NCBI RefSeq assembly: GCF_022878925.1
Contig: NZ_CP084628.1
Span: 806,001 to 870,000, forward strand
DNA length: 64,000 bases
Origin: Caballeronia sp. TF1N1
GTDB lineage: Bacteria > Pseudomonadota > Gammaproteobacteria > Burkholderiales > Burkholderiaceae
Direction of reading: 5' to 3'
Below the pieces are notes generated by a model. It was not told the DNA's origin, did no database searches, and saw only the letters and a program-made list of their open reading frames with translations. The position numbers and the translations under genes are program-made. Shown piece by piece: positions 1 to 7,902 of this stretch (its first letter is position 1; each line of letters begins with the position of its first letter).

Positions 1-738
1 ATGGTCAACGTGAGCGATATCTACGCGATGGGCGGCCGCCCGCTCGCCGTAGTCGATGCGTTATGGAACGCGAACATCGAGGACGCCTCCGAAGTGCTCG
101 CGGGCATGACGGCTGCATCGACGACTTACGGCGTGCCTGTCGTCGGCGGACATAGCAACGTGCAGAGCGACGGCGCGCAACTCGCGGTGGCCATTCTCGG
201 CCGCGCCCGCAAGCTCTTGACGAGTTTCGATGCACGACCCGGCGACGCGCTTCTCATGGCCGTCGATCTGCGCGGCAAGTATGAAGACCCGTATCCGTTC
301 TGGAATGCGTCGACCGATGCGCCGCAAGGCCGTGCGCGCGACGACTTCGAGATACTGCCCGCGCTCGCCGAAGACGGACTCTGCGATGCAGCCAAGGACA
401 TCAGCATGGCGGGCGCGCTCGGCACCGCGCTCATGCTGCTCGAATGTTCGGAGGCGGGCGCGCGTATCGATCTCGATGCCATCCCGCGTCCCGCTGACGC
501 CGACCTCGAACGCTGGCTCACCGCCTTTCCGAGCTTCGGCTTCGTGCTGTCGGTGCGCCCCGAACATGTCGATGCCGTGCGCGCGCGTTTCGAAGCCCGT
601 TCGCTGGCGTGCGCCGCGATCGGTTCGGTGGATGCGTCGCGTGAAGTGGTCGTCGAACGTGGCGGAGAAAGCGCGCTGTTATGGAATCTGCGCGAAGAAG
701 GCTTCATTTGCGCGAGGAGTGCGACATCATGCGCATAG
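1..738 (+). CDS. AIR synthase-related protein, sll0787/Nit1C type (5' partial)
   Basis: C-terminal ~245 residues of a PurM/SelD/ThiL-superfamily ATP-binding protein. The opening residues VNVSDIYAMGGRPLAV match the conserved 'NDI-AMG-RP' segment, which lies well inside the fold in this superfamily. The ATG at base 1 is therefore probably internal and ~80 residues lie upstream of the window. A second conserved block, VPVVGGHS near residue 46, and DISMAGALGTALML near residue 133 also fit. The last 10 bases overlap the glycosyltransferase gene. The combination with the next three genes is the Nit1C cluster (nitrilase, radical SAM, acetyltransferase, AIR synthase-like, flavoprotein); this gene corresponds to the nitF-like position. 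The exact reaction is unknown for the family. Confidence 0.85.
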   Translation: MVNVSDIYAMGGRPLAVVDALWNANIEDASEVLAGMTAASTTYGVPVVGGHSNVQSDGAQLAVAILGRARKLLTSFDARPGDALLMAVDLRGKYEDPYPFWNASTDAPQGRARDDFEILPALAEDGLCDAAKDISMAGALGTALMLLECSEAGARIDLDAIPRPADADLERWLTAFPSFGFVLSVRPEHVDAVRARFEARSLACAAIGSVDASREVVVERGGESALLWNLREEGFICARSATSCA

Positions 739-1883
739 GCTTGCTCACGCATTCGGTGAATCCGCGCGGGGGTGTCGTGCATAGCCTCGAACTCGCGCGT
801 GCGCTCCACGAAAGCGGCCACCTCGTGACGATCTTTGCGCCCGCGCGTGAAGGCGAATCCATGTTCCGCGCATCGCCGTGCCGCGTGGTGCTGGCGCGCG
901 TGGCCGGAACGCGCGATGGTCTCGTCGCAATGGTCGATGAGCGCATCCGCGCGCTGAAACATGCGCTGATCGAAGAAGGCGCGGAGAGCTTCGATGTTCT
1001 CCATGCGCAAGACAGCATTGGCGGCAATGCGCTCGCCGAGCTTAAAGCGGAAGGCTGCATCAAGGGATTCGTGCGTACCGTTCATCATCTCGACAATTTC
1101 GACGATGCGCGTCTTTCGCACTGGCAACGTCGCGCGTGGCAAGACGCCGACGCCGTGCTCTGCGTCAGCGATGCATGGACGCGCACGATGTACGACATGC
1201 ATGGCGTGCATGCGCGCACGGTGAGAAACGGCATCGACAGAATGCGTTATGCGGCGCGCGCGGACCGACAGCGCGACGAGTTACGCAAGCGCTTCGCGAT
1301 AGGCGCGGGGCCGGTCGTGCTGGCTGTGGGCGGCATAGAGGCGCGCAAGAACACGCTCATGCTGCTCGAAGCGTTTGCGCTGCTGCGTGCGCAACGGCCA
1401 TCGGCGCAACTGGTGCTTGCCGGCGGCGCGAGCCTGCTCGACCACGACGCCTACACGCGCCGCTTTCTTGCGCGTGCAGCCGAGCTCCGCCTCGATCACA
1501 CGCAAGTGATCCTTACCGGTCCGTTGCCCGACGATCAGATGCCCGCGCTGTTCAGCATCGCCGATGTCGTCTCCATGATCTCGCTACGCGAAGGCTTCGG
1601 CCTGGTCGTACTTGAAGCGCTGGCGAGCGCCAAACCCGTCGTGGTCTCGCATATCGAACCGTTCACCGACTATCTCGACGATCGAACCTGCATCTTTACC
1701 GATCCGCATGACGCCGCTTCGATTGCCAAGGCGCTTGCAAAAGCAATGGACGGTGCACACGACATCGATTTCGATCAAGCCGTGCCGGCCTTGCTCGACC
1801 GCTACACATGGCAGGCGAGCGCTGCGCATCATCTCGACATCTACGGCAAGTGGCTGCAAAGCCTGCCGCTCACGACCGTCTAA
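729..1883 (+). CDS. GT4 glycosyltransferase, MSMEG_0565 family
   Basis: 384-residue GT-B glycosyltransferase. The N-terminus MRIGLLTHSVNPRGGVVHSL is the acceptor-side Rossmann start. The donor half has the GPVVLAVGGIEARKN strand and the nucleotide-sugar motif REGFGLVVLEALASAKPVV near residue 285, with the E-x7-E arrangement. The start at 729 has GAGGAG 9 bases upstream and gives the family's usual N-terminus; longer in-frame extensions do not. It overlaps the upstream gene and is 12 bases from the next, so it is one operon. This glycosyltransferase accompanies only some Nit1C clusters; its sugar and acceptor are unknown. Confidence 0.87.
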   Translation: MRIGLLTHSVNPRGGVVHSLELARALHESGHLVTIFAPAREGESMFRASPCRVVLARVAGTRDGLVAMVDERIRALKHALIEEGAESFDVLHAQDSIGGNALAELKAEGCIKGFVRTVHHLDNFDDARLSHWQRRAWQDADAVLCVSDAWTRTMYDMHGVHARTVRNGIDRMRYAARADRQRDELRKRFAIGAGPVVLAVGGIEARKNTLMLLEAFALLRAQRPSAQLVLAGGASLLDHDAYTRRFLARAAELRLDHTQVILTGPLPDDQMPALFSIADVVSMISLREGFGLVVLEALASAKPVVVSHIEPFTDYLDDRTCIFTDPHDAASIAKALAKAMDGAHDIDFDQAVPALLDRYTWQASAAHHLDIYGKWLQSLPLTTV

Positions 1884-1895
1884 AGGAACGCCACC

Positions 1896-2180
1896 ATGCC
1901 TGTCATGCACTTTCGAATTCGCTGGCCCGATGGCGTCGAAGCGAACTGTTATTCGCCGTCCACGGTCGTCGGCGAATTCTTCACACCGGGCAGCACCTAT
2001 CCCGTCGATGACTTCGTCGCGCGCTCACGCGAGGCGCTGACGATAGGCTCCGAGCGCGTACGCGAGAAGTACGGCTTCGCGTGCTCGGCCGCGATGGATC
2101 AACTCGCGCAGATCGAAGCCGACGCGGGCCGCTTCGATGCAAGACCCGGCGCGCTCGTCACCGTGCTCGCGCTCGATTGA
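1896..2180 (+). CDS. MSMEG_0570 family nitrogen starvation response protein
   Basis: 94-residue small soluble protein beginning MPVMHFRIRWPDGVEANCYS, typical of the short MSMEG_0570-type protein of Nit1C clusters. It has a charged C-terminal half (ALTIGSERVREKYGFACSAA) and no membrane segment. An AAAGGA site precedes the ATG. It lies between the glycosyltransferase and the flavoprotein with gaps of 12 and 27 bases. The molecular function is not known; the family name comes from its cyanobacterial and mycobacterial relatives. Confidence 0.8.
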   Translation: MPVMHFRIRWPDGVEANCYSPSTVVGEFFTPGSTYPVDDFVARSREALTIGSERVREKYGFACSAAMDQLAQIEADAGRFDARPGALVTVLALD

Positions 2181-2207
2181 AGTCCTTGGATCAAAGGGAA
2201 TCGGAAC

Positions 2208-3488
2208 ATGTCGAACGTCACTTCCACAGAGACGCACTACAGCGTGATCGTCGTTGGCGGCGGGCAGGCCGGGCTGTCGGTCAGCTACTTTCTGCAGCAG
2301 GCGAACATCGATCATCTCGTGATCGAGAAAGCGACCGTCACGCATACCTGGCGCACGCAGCGCTGGGACACCTTCTGCCTCGTCACGCCGAACTGGCAAT
2401 GCGCGTTGCCGGGCTACCCGTACACCGGCGCGGACCCGCATGGCTTCATGAAGAAGGATGAGATCATCGACTATCTCGATGGCTTCATCGCGAAGGTCAA
2501 TGCGCCCGTGCTCGAGCAGACCGCCGTGTTACGCGTGCAACGTGATGCAGCGGGCCGCTATGCCGTGAAGACCACGCAGGGCGAGTTCACGGCGGATCAG
2601 ATCGTGGTGGCATCGGGCGGCTATCACACGCCTATCGTCCCGCGCATGGCCGAAAGCTTGCCGCAGGAGATCGCGCAGGTGCAGTCGTCGGAATATCGCA
2701 ATGCGGATCAGTTGCCACCGGGCGCGGTGCTCGTCGTCGGATCGGGCCAGTCGGGCGCGCAGATCGCGGAGGACTTGCATCTCTCGGGACGCAAGGTGCA
2801 TCTCGCCGTGGGCGAAGCGCCGCGTTGCGCGCGGTTTTATCGCGGACGCGACGTGGTCGACTGGCTCGCGGACATGCGCTACTACGAAATGCCCGTGACG
2901 GATCATCCGTTGCGCGAAGGCGTGCGCGACAACACCAATCACTACGTGACGGGCCGCGACGGCGGCCGCGACATCGACCTGCGCCGCTTTGCACTGGAAG
3001 GCATGGAATTGTTCGGGCGGCTGCAGGATCTCCGCGATGGCAAGCTGCGTTTTGCGCCCAACCTGCGCGCGAATCTGGACGAAGCCGACGATATCTACAA
3101 CCGCATCAACATGAGTATCGATGGCTTCATCGACAAGCATGGCATCGACGCACCCGCAGGCGAACGCTACGAACCCGTGTGGCAGCCGCAAGACGAGCGC
3201 ACCGAGCTTGCGTTGACGAACAGCGGGATCACGTCGGTGGTGTGGTGCATCGGCTTCACGCCGGACTTCAGCTGGCTCGATGCGCCAGTCTTCAACGGAC
3301 GCGGCTACCCGACGCACCGGCGCGGCGTGACAGCCACGCCCGGCATCTACTTCGTGGGTTTGCCGTGGTTGCACACATGGGGCTCGGGCCGCTTTTCGGG
3401 CGTCGCGCGCGACGCGCAATTTATCGTCGATGCGATCTGTGCCGAACGGGCCGCCACGGTCGATCAGATATCGATCGCGTGCGCCTGA
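2208..3488 (+). CDS. MSMEG_0569 family flavin-dependent oxidoreductase
   Basis: 426-residue class B flavoprotein monooxygenase-like enzyme. Residues ~9-40 carry the FAD Rossmann motif VVGGGQAGLS. Near residue 175 a second dinucleotide fold VVGSGQSGAQIAEDL should bind NAD(P)H, and an ATG-like late motif, GIYFVGLPWLHTWGSGR, lies near residue 380. This is the terminal enzyme of the Nit1C cluster (nitH-like position), proposed to oxidise a nitrile- or cyanide-derived intermediate; the substrate here is inferred from the cluster only. The ATG follows AAAGGGAATCGGAAC, a reasonable ribosome site. It is the last gene of the operon. Confidence 0.87.
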   Translation: MSNVTSTETHYSVIVVGGGQAGLSVSYFLQQANIDHLVIEKATVTHTWRTQRWDTFCLVTPNWQCALPGYPYTGADPHGFMKKDEIIDYLDGFIAKVNAPVLEQTAVLRVQRDAAGRYAVKTTQGEFTADQIVVASGGYHTPIVPRMAESLPQEIAQVQSSEYRNADQLPPGAVLVVGSGQSGAQIAEDLHLSGRKVHLAVGEAPRCARFYRGRDVVDWLADMRYYEMPVTDHPLREGVRDNTNHYVTGRDGGRDIDLRRFALEGMELFGRLQDLRDGKLRFAPNLRANLDEADDIYNRINMSIDGFIDKHGIDAPAGERYEPVWQPQDERTELALTNSGITSVVWCIGFTPDFSWLDAPVFNGRGYPTHRRGVTATPGIYFVGLPWLHTWGSGRFSGVARDAQFIVDAICAERAATVDQISIACA

Positions 3489-3507
3489 TGTTTGACGCGA
3501 GTGAAAC

Positions 3508-3539
3508 GGCCCGCGCTAAAACGAACAACGAAGCGGGCC
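3508..3539. terminator. Hairpin between convergent genes
   Basis: Inverted repeat GGCCCGC (3508-3514) / GCGGGCC (3533-3539) with an 18-base AT-richer loop. It lies between the stop of the flavoprotein gene and the stop of the convergent exported-protein gene, so it may end transcription from both sides. No T-run follows, so this is a weak call. Confidence 0.35.
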
Positions 3540-3551
3540 TTGGCCACAGAT

Positions 3552-3833
3552 TTACTTCACCGATGCAGCGCTATTGAGCTGTGCATAGTCGGCGGGCATG
3601 GCGCCGGACGTCAGCACGGTGGCAGGCAGATGCTGCGTGTCTTCCGCCGATACGGCGCCGACGAACTTCCAGCCGGCCGGCATCTTCACGAACGTGTAGC
3701 CCGTGGGTTGATCCACGAACACCGAATAAACCGGACTCGCTTGCGACACGACAGGCGCGGCGGGTTGCGCAAACGAAGCCAGCGGCGTGGCCAGAACGAA
3801 CGCGGCGGCCAAGGCGGTAATAGACGATTTCAT
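3552..3833 (-). CDS. Small exported protein of unknown function
   Basis: 93 residues. The N-terminus MKSSITALAAAFVLATPLASFAQ is a clear Sec signal peptide with an ASFA-Q cleavage site near residue 22, leaving a ~70-residue periplasmic protein. The mature part contains short beta-rich stretches (YSVFVDQPTGYTFVKMPAGW) and no cysteine. The start at 3833 is chosen because CGGAG sits 8 bases upstream and the signal peptide begins there. It is divergent from the TetR-family gene across a 159-base spacer holding several palindromes, which makes it a candidate target of that regulator. I do not recognise a named family. Confidence 0.7.
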   Translation of the reverse strand: MKSSITALAAAFVLATPLASFAQPAAPVVSQASPVYSVFVDQPTGYTFVKMPAGWKFVGAVSAEDTQHLPATVLTSGAMPADYAQLNSAASVK

Positions 3834-3856
3834 GTTGATGCTCCGGAAAACTGAAT

Positions 3857-3949
3857 TGTGTAATGATCGACACACATATTAAAACACTGGTCCGTGCAAA
3901 GGTCCAGATATTTTGTTACGATCAACACAGAATTCAGAATTCCATGGAA
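3857..3949. promoter_or_regulatory. Cluster of palindromes in divergent promoter (candidate TetR operators)
   Basis: Three symmetric elements lie between the exported-protein gene and the TetR gene: TGTGT-N8-ACACA (3857-3874), TGTT-N6-AACA (3914-3927), and two EcoRI-like GAATTC units followed by TTCCATGGAA (3930-3949). TetR-family repressors usually bind such inverted repeats in the spacer beside their own gene. The role is inferred from position and symmetry only. Confidence 0.4.
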
Positions 3950-3992
3950 CGCACCAATCGCGTGCCACGTCGTTCATAAAAATGGAGACGAC

Positions 3993-4631
3993 ATGACGCT
4001 GCATCGAGATGAAGTCTTGGAGACGGTTCACAAGACGCGTGGCCGACCGCGCGCCTTCGACCGCGACGCCGCCCTCAGGCGTGCGATGGAAGTGTTCTGG
4101 GCCAAGGGTTTCGACACCTGTTCCATGGCCGATCTCGTCGATGCCATGGGCATCAACTCGCCGAGCCTTTATGCCGCGTTCGGCAGCAAGGAAGACTTGT
4201 ACCGTGAGGCGATCGCGCTCTATTCCGCCGCGGAAGGTGGCGCGGCGGTGCGCCAGTTGCGCGCGCACGAGTCCGCGCGCGACGGTTTGCGCGCCATGTT
4301 CCGCACGAGCATCGAGCTTTTCACGAGCGGGACGGGGCCACGCGGCTGCATGATCTTTCTGGGCGGCATGTCGGTGGCGCCGGAGCACGGCGAGTTGCGC
4401 GACGAGTTGCGCAAGATTCGCCGTCAGGTGGCAAGCGCCATCGCCGCGCGGCTCAACGATGCGCGCAAACACGGCGAGCTCCATGCCAACGCGGACATCC
4501 ATGCGCTCGCTGCGCTTTGCATGACGCTCTTCGCGGGCTTGTCCATCGAGGCGCAGGATGGCGTGCGTCGCAACGCGCTGTACGCCGCGATCGATCAGTT
4601 CATCGCGAGCTTGCCGTTCGAATCGAAATGA
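3993..4631 (+). CDS. TetR/AcrR family transcriptional regulator
   Basis: 212 residues. After a charged N-terminus with TRGRPRAFD comes the helix-turn-helix: AMEVFWAKGFDTCSMADLVD then INSPSLYAAFGSKEDLYREAI, at about residues 25-70. This is the classical TetR DNA-binding domain. The C-terminal ligand domain has the GCMIFLGGMS segment and an 'ALAALCMTLFAGLSIEAQDGV' helix pair common in the AcrR branch. The start at 3993 has GGAG 5-8 bases upstream; a longer extension to 3894 would run through the promoter. The stop overlaps the AraC gene start by ATGA, so the two regulators are translationally coupled. The ligand is unknown. Confidence 0.88.
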   Translation: MTLHRDEVLETVHKTRGRPRAFDRDAALRRAMEVFWAKGFDTCSMADLVDAMGINSPSLYAAFGSKEDLYREAIALYSAAEGGAAVRQLRAHESARDGLRAMFRTSIELFTSGTGPRGCMIFLGGMSVAPEHGELRDELRKIRRQVASAIAARLNDARKHGELHANADIHALAALCMTLFAGLSIEAQDGVRRNALYAAIDQFIASLPFESK

Positions 4632-5446
4632 AAGCGCCGCTCAAGGCCGACACGCACATCTGGCGCGCGCCGGAACTCGGCGCGGAACTACTGCGCGGCC
4701 GCTTCGCCGATTTCTCCTACGACGTCCATGCGCACGATACCGCCTGTTTCGCGCTGCTAACGGGCGGCGCCATCCGCATCCGCATGCGCGGCACGGAGTT
4801 CGTGGCGCGACGTGGCGACCTCTACGCCATCGACGCCGATGAACCGCACGCGGGCTGGCCCGTCGACGAAGCCGGCTGGACGCAGCGCACACTCTATGTC
4901 GATGTCGCGCATCTGCGTGCGCTCGCGGGCGACGAACGTATGCGCGGCGGCGGGCTGATCGGCCCGATCATTCGCGATCCGGCGTTGTGCGCGGCGCTTC
5001 ACGATGTGCACCGGTCATCGGAAGAGCAGGGACCGTCGCTGTATCGCGACGAGCGGTATTTGCAGTTCGCGGCGCGTCTCACCGGCCGGCATATGACGGA
5101 TCGCACGAAGGACGCAAAAGCGCCGCGCGAACCGCGCGCCGTGGCGGCCGCGCGTGGGTTTATCGACGAACGTCTGGGCGAGCAGGTGCATCTGGAAGAT
5201 ATCGCGGAGGCGGCGAATTTGCCGCCCTATCGCTTGTTTCGCGCCTTCAGTCGTGAAACCGGCATGACGCCGCACGAGTATCAGCGGCAGGCGCGCGTGC
5301 GCGTCGCCATGGCGTTGATCCGCGATGGCGGCGCGTTGAGCGATATCGCGGCCGCGACCGGTTTCGCGGATCAGGCGCATCTCACGCGCACTTTCCGCCG
5401 CATGCTTGGTGTCACGCCAGGCGCATACAAGACGGCGACGCGTTGA
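4628..5446 (+). CDS. AraC family transcriptional regulator
   Basis: 272 residues. The N-terminal ~140 residues form a cupin-like sensing domain (YDVHAHDTACFALLTGGAI; HAGWPVD). The C-terminal ~100 carry two helix-turn-helix units: EQVHLEDIAEAANLPPYRLF and LSDIAAATGFADQAHLTRTF, ending RMLGVTPGAYK, the AraC/XylS signature. The start at 4628 overlaps the TetR stop (ATGA), implying coupled translation. Cupin-type AraC proteins of this kind often control a transporter or resistance gene; no obvious target lies downstream, since the next gene is convergent. Confidence 0.9.
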   Translation: MKAPLKADTHIWRAPELGAELLRGRFADFSYDVHAHDTACFALLTGGAIRIRMRGTEFVARRGDLYAIDADEPHAGWPVDEAGWTQRTLYVDVAHLRALAGDERMRGGGLIGPIIRDPALCAALHDVHRSSEEQGPSLYRDERYLQFAARLTGRHMTDRTKDAKAPREPRAVAAARGFIDERLGEQVHLEDIAEAANLPPYRLFRAFSRETGMTPHEYQRQARVRVAMALIRDGGALSDIAAATGFADQAHLTRTFRRMLGVTPGAYKTATR

Positions 5447-5458
5447 ACCGAAGCAAGT

Positions 5459-5902
5459 TTATTTAAGCAGGCCGAGATTCGCGACCGCTTTGCTGACGGG
5501 CTTCTTGTCGCCGATCAACGCGAGACCGACATAGCGCAAGGCCTCGGTTTCCACGCTGGCGACGGCATCGCGGAAGGCGTCGTAATCGGTCGTTTGCTGG
5601 CCTTGCACGGGAAACGTCACGACATCGCACGATGCGGCCGCGGCCTTCGCGCGCAACGCCGATAGTGTGTCCTGATCTGCCGCCAGCACTGCAATGCCGA
5701 TGGGAATCAGCCCCGGATGCGCGTGCCCAGAGGCATCGACGAGCGGCGCGCCGACGAGCGACGGATGCCGCTGCCCCACCGTCAGCGCCAGCACCGCCGC
5801 CGCGTTCGCCGCCCGGCCGGGTGGCAGTTCGCTATCCACCACGATCACGCAGCGTTGCGGCCGCGCGCTTGGTTCATGTTGTTCCGGTGATGCGCTCGTC
5901 AT
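5459..5902 (-). CDS. DUF2000 domain-containing protein
   Basis: 147 residues from the ATG at 5902. The RCVIVVDSELPPGRAANAAA opening and the HPSLVGAPLVDASGH block are the DUF2000 hallmarks, a family with a fold like peptidyl-tRNA hydrolase II but unknown activity. The later segment VTFPVQGQQTTDYDAFRDA also fits. No strong ribosome site precedes 5902; an in-frame ATG at 5935 is the alternative start. It is convergent with the AraC gene (12-base gap). Confidence 0.75.
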   Translation of the reverse strand: MTSASPEQHEPSARPQRCVIVVDSELPPGRAANAAAVLALTVGQRHPSLVGAPLVDASGHAHPGLIPIGIAVLAADQDTLSALRAKAAAASCDVVTFPVQGQQTTDYDAFRDAVASVETEALRYVGLALIGDKKPVSKAVANLGLLK

Positions 5903-6179
5903 AAGGGCTGTCCGTTTCGGTTCGAAGTGACGCATTGTGAAAGCGCTGGCGGCTTGTCGTCTTGAATCCTGTTGCACGCATGTTGCAACGCTGGCGCGTC
6001 GGCGCAGGCATTCTGAAAGCCTCGAACCCTTTCCTGCCGAGCAAAACGCTGAAATAACACGAAAACCTAGTCGTAACCCGCGTTATGAAGCGTTTGCTTT
6101 TCGTGCAAACTGCGCATATTCGAGACGTAGCTCGCATTGTTCGTCGCTCCTGCTGGAAACCTCAATCGACCCGACCGCC

Positions 6180-6950
6180 ATGCTCGCTGAAACGCAGTCG
6201 CAGACTGCCCCGCCCATTACCGACATCGAACAACTCGCGGAAGACTACGCGCGCTTTGCCCGCCGTACGCGTTCCGAAATGGGCATTTGTCTGCGTTCGC
6301 TCCTGCAGCGGCGCGACATGCTGACAGTGGCGAGCGCGCACGGCCAGATCGTCACGCAACTACTGGAAGTGGACCCGCGCGAAGGGCGTATCGTTTTCGA
6401 CTGGGGCGGCGTGGAGTCGGACAATCGCGCGTTGCTCGCAGCGCCGCAGTTGTACTTCAAGGGCGCGCCGGAAGGCGTACGCGTCGAGTTCACGACGGGC
6501 CCGGCGCAAGCGGTGAGCTTCGAGGGACGACAAGCGTTCGAAGTATCGTTCCCGGAAGCCGTCTATCACGTGCAGCGCCGCGAGTACTTCCGCGTGCCGG
6601 CGCCCATCCTCGATCCCTTTTTCGCCAAGGGCACTTATCCGGACGGTGACCCGTTCCACTGCGAAGTGCACGACATTTCGCTCGGCGGCGTCGCGCTGCG
6701 CATGGATACGCCGCGCCTCGCGGAAACGGAGATCGGCACGCTCTTCACCGATGTCCTTTTGAACCTCGGTGCGGGCGGCTCGCTTTCGGTGGATCTCGCG
6801 CTCGTCTCGCCACGCAGTATCACGACGCCGCGTGGCGACGTGCGCTATGTCGTCGGCTTTCGCTTCACGCGGCTTTCGGGCTCGGCGGAAAGCGTGTTGC
6901 AGCGACTGATCACGCGCATCGAGGCGAAGCGGCGCAGCCTGTCGGCGTGA
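6180..6950 (+). CDS. ycgR: YcgR-type flagellar brake protein (PilZ domain)
   Basis: 256 residues with the two-domain layout of YcgR. The N-terminal YcgR domain spans about residues 20-125. It is followed by a PilZ domain opening with the c-di-GMP-binding arginine motif QRREYFRVPAP near residue 135 and the second motif DISLGGVALRM near residue 166 (D-x-S-x-x-G). With c-di-GMP bound, YcgR proteins interact with the flagellar motor and slow swimming. The start at 6180 gives the standard length, but no good Shine-Dalgarno is visible. It is relevant to the exopolysaccharide locus in this window, because c-di-GMP commonly drives both. No flagellar gene is adjacent. Confidence 0.82.
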   Translation: MLAETQSQTAPPITDIEQLAEDYARFARRTRSEMGICLRSLLQRRDMLTVASAHGQIVTQLLEVDPREGRIVFDWGGVESDNRALLAAPQLYFKGAPEGVRVEFTTGPAQAVSFEGRQAFEVSFPEAVYHVQRREYFRVPAPILDPFFAKGTYPDGDPFHCEVHDISLGGVALRMDTPRLAETEIGTLFTDVLLNLGAGGSLSVDLALVSPRSITTPRGDVRYVVGFRFTRLSGSAESVLQRLITRIEAKRRSLSA

Positions 6951-7017
6951 GCGCGGACAGAGGAAACGAGGCGCGTGGAGTAGAATTCGGGCCTCATTCC
7001 AGCAGTTAAGACGACGC

Positions 7018-7368
7018 ATGTTGACTATGTTGCCCAGAGCCTGGCGCGGAGAAGAACGCTTCTGGAAAGTCTGGTGGCTACTGGGTCTGCCCTTGCATCT
7101 CGCATGGTGGGCGCTCTATCTCTACCTGCTGTCGAGCGGCCTCGCTCCCGAAACGTTCCTGTTGCTCACCATCTGGTTCTGGCCCGGCACGCTCGCGTTA
7201 TTCGCGGCGGGTTCGGTACTCTATCTGGCGTGGTGCGCGGTGGCGTGGCGTTGTTCCGGCAATGTCGATAACCGCTTCTGGACCATCCTCGCGCGCGTGC
7301 TGATCGGCGTGGGGCTGGGCTCGTTTCTGACCGAATGGCTGTTGATTCTCGGCGCGCCGCTCGCCTGA
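7018..7368 (+). CDS. Small inner-membrane protein
   Basis: 116 residues with three predicted membrane spans: WWLLGLPLHLAWWALYLYLL, TFLLLTIWFWPGTLALFAAG, and a C-terminal stretch (ILARVLIGVGLGSFLTEWLL). The N-terminus WRGEERFWKVWW is rich in basic and aromatic residues, typical for a cytoplasmic face. A second ATG three codons later is an alternative start; the ribosome site is weak. I do not recognise a named family. It is followed by an exported protein 54 bases on. Confidence 0.65.
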   Translation: MLTMLPRAWRGEERFWKVWWLLGLPLHLAWWALYLYLLSSGLAPETFLLLTIWFWPGTLALFAAGSVLYLAWCAVAWRCSGNVDNRFWTILARVLIGVGLGSFLTEWLLILGAPLA

Positions 7369-7422
7369 GTGCGACGCCTGGCGCGATGCTTCGCGGTTTC
7401 TTTTGACACGGAGTGCCTTTGC

Positions 7423-7896
7423 ATGCCGCTTCGATCGATGTTCCGTTTCCTGAGCGCTTGCTGCACCGCCGCCGCGTTGTGCGGCGCGCTGCCCGCGGCG
7501 GCCAACGCGCAGACCGATCAGGATGTCGATGCCCGCATCGACACGCTCTTCGGCGCCCACGAGACATATCGCGCGTTCTTCGACAAGCTCAAGCAGGCCG
7601 TCGCGTCCGGCGACAAGAACGCGGTCGCCGCCATGATCCACTATCCGATCGCGGTGCATCGCAACAGCAATGGCGACAACGCCTTGCTGCGTAACAAGCG
7701 CGAGTTCGTGGCGGCCTACGCGGGCATCTTCACGCCAGAACTCGTCGATACCGTCGCGCATCAGCAATACGCCAAGCTCTTCGTGCGCGACCAAGGCGCG
7801 ATGATCGGCGACGGCGAAATCTGGTTCAGCGGCGTGTGCCGTGACGATGCCTGCAAGGACTCGGACGTTCGGATCACGGCGTTCAATCTGGAGTGA
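7423..7896 (+). CDS. Exported protein, NTF2-like
   Basis: 157 residues. The signal peptide (residues 1-~29, ending PAAANAQ) is followed by a single alpha/beta domain whose pattern is like NTF2-type fold proteins: helix (FDKLKQAVASGDKNAVAAMI), short strands (YPIAVHR), a middle helix and paired strands (GAMIGDGEIWFSGVC). Two cysteines in GVCRDDACKD could form a disulfide in the periplasm. CGGAG lies upstream of the ATG at 7423. It lies 6 bases before the MarC-type gene and is probably cotranscribed. The function is unknown. Confidence 0.7.
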   Translation: MPLRSMFRFLSACCTAAALCGALPAAANAQTDQDVDARIDTLFGAHETYRAFFDKLKQAVASGDKNAVAAMIHYPIAVHRNSNGDNALLRNKREFVAAYAGIFTPELVDTVAHQQYAKLFVRDQGAMIGDGEIWFSGVCRDDACKDSDVRITAFNLE

Positions 7897-7902
7897 GCGG
7901 AC

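Noticed and set aside
1..3. ATG at the first base as a real start of the AIR-synthase-like gene
   Set aside because: The residues directly after it are an internal conserved segment of the superfamily, so the true start is upstream of the window.
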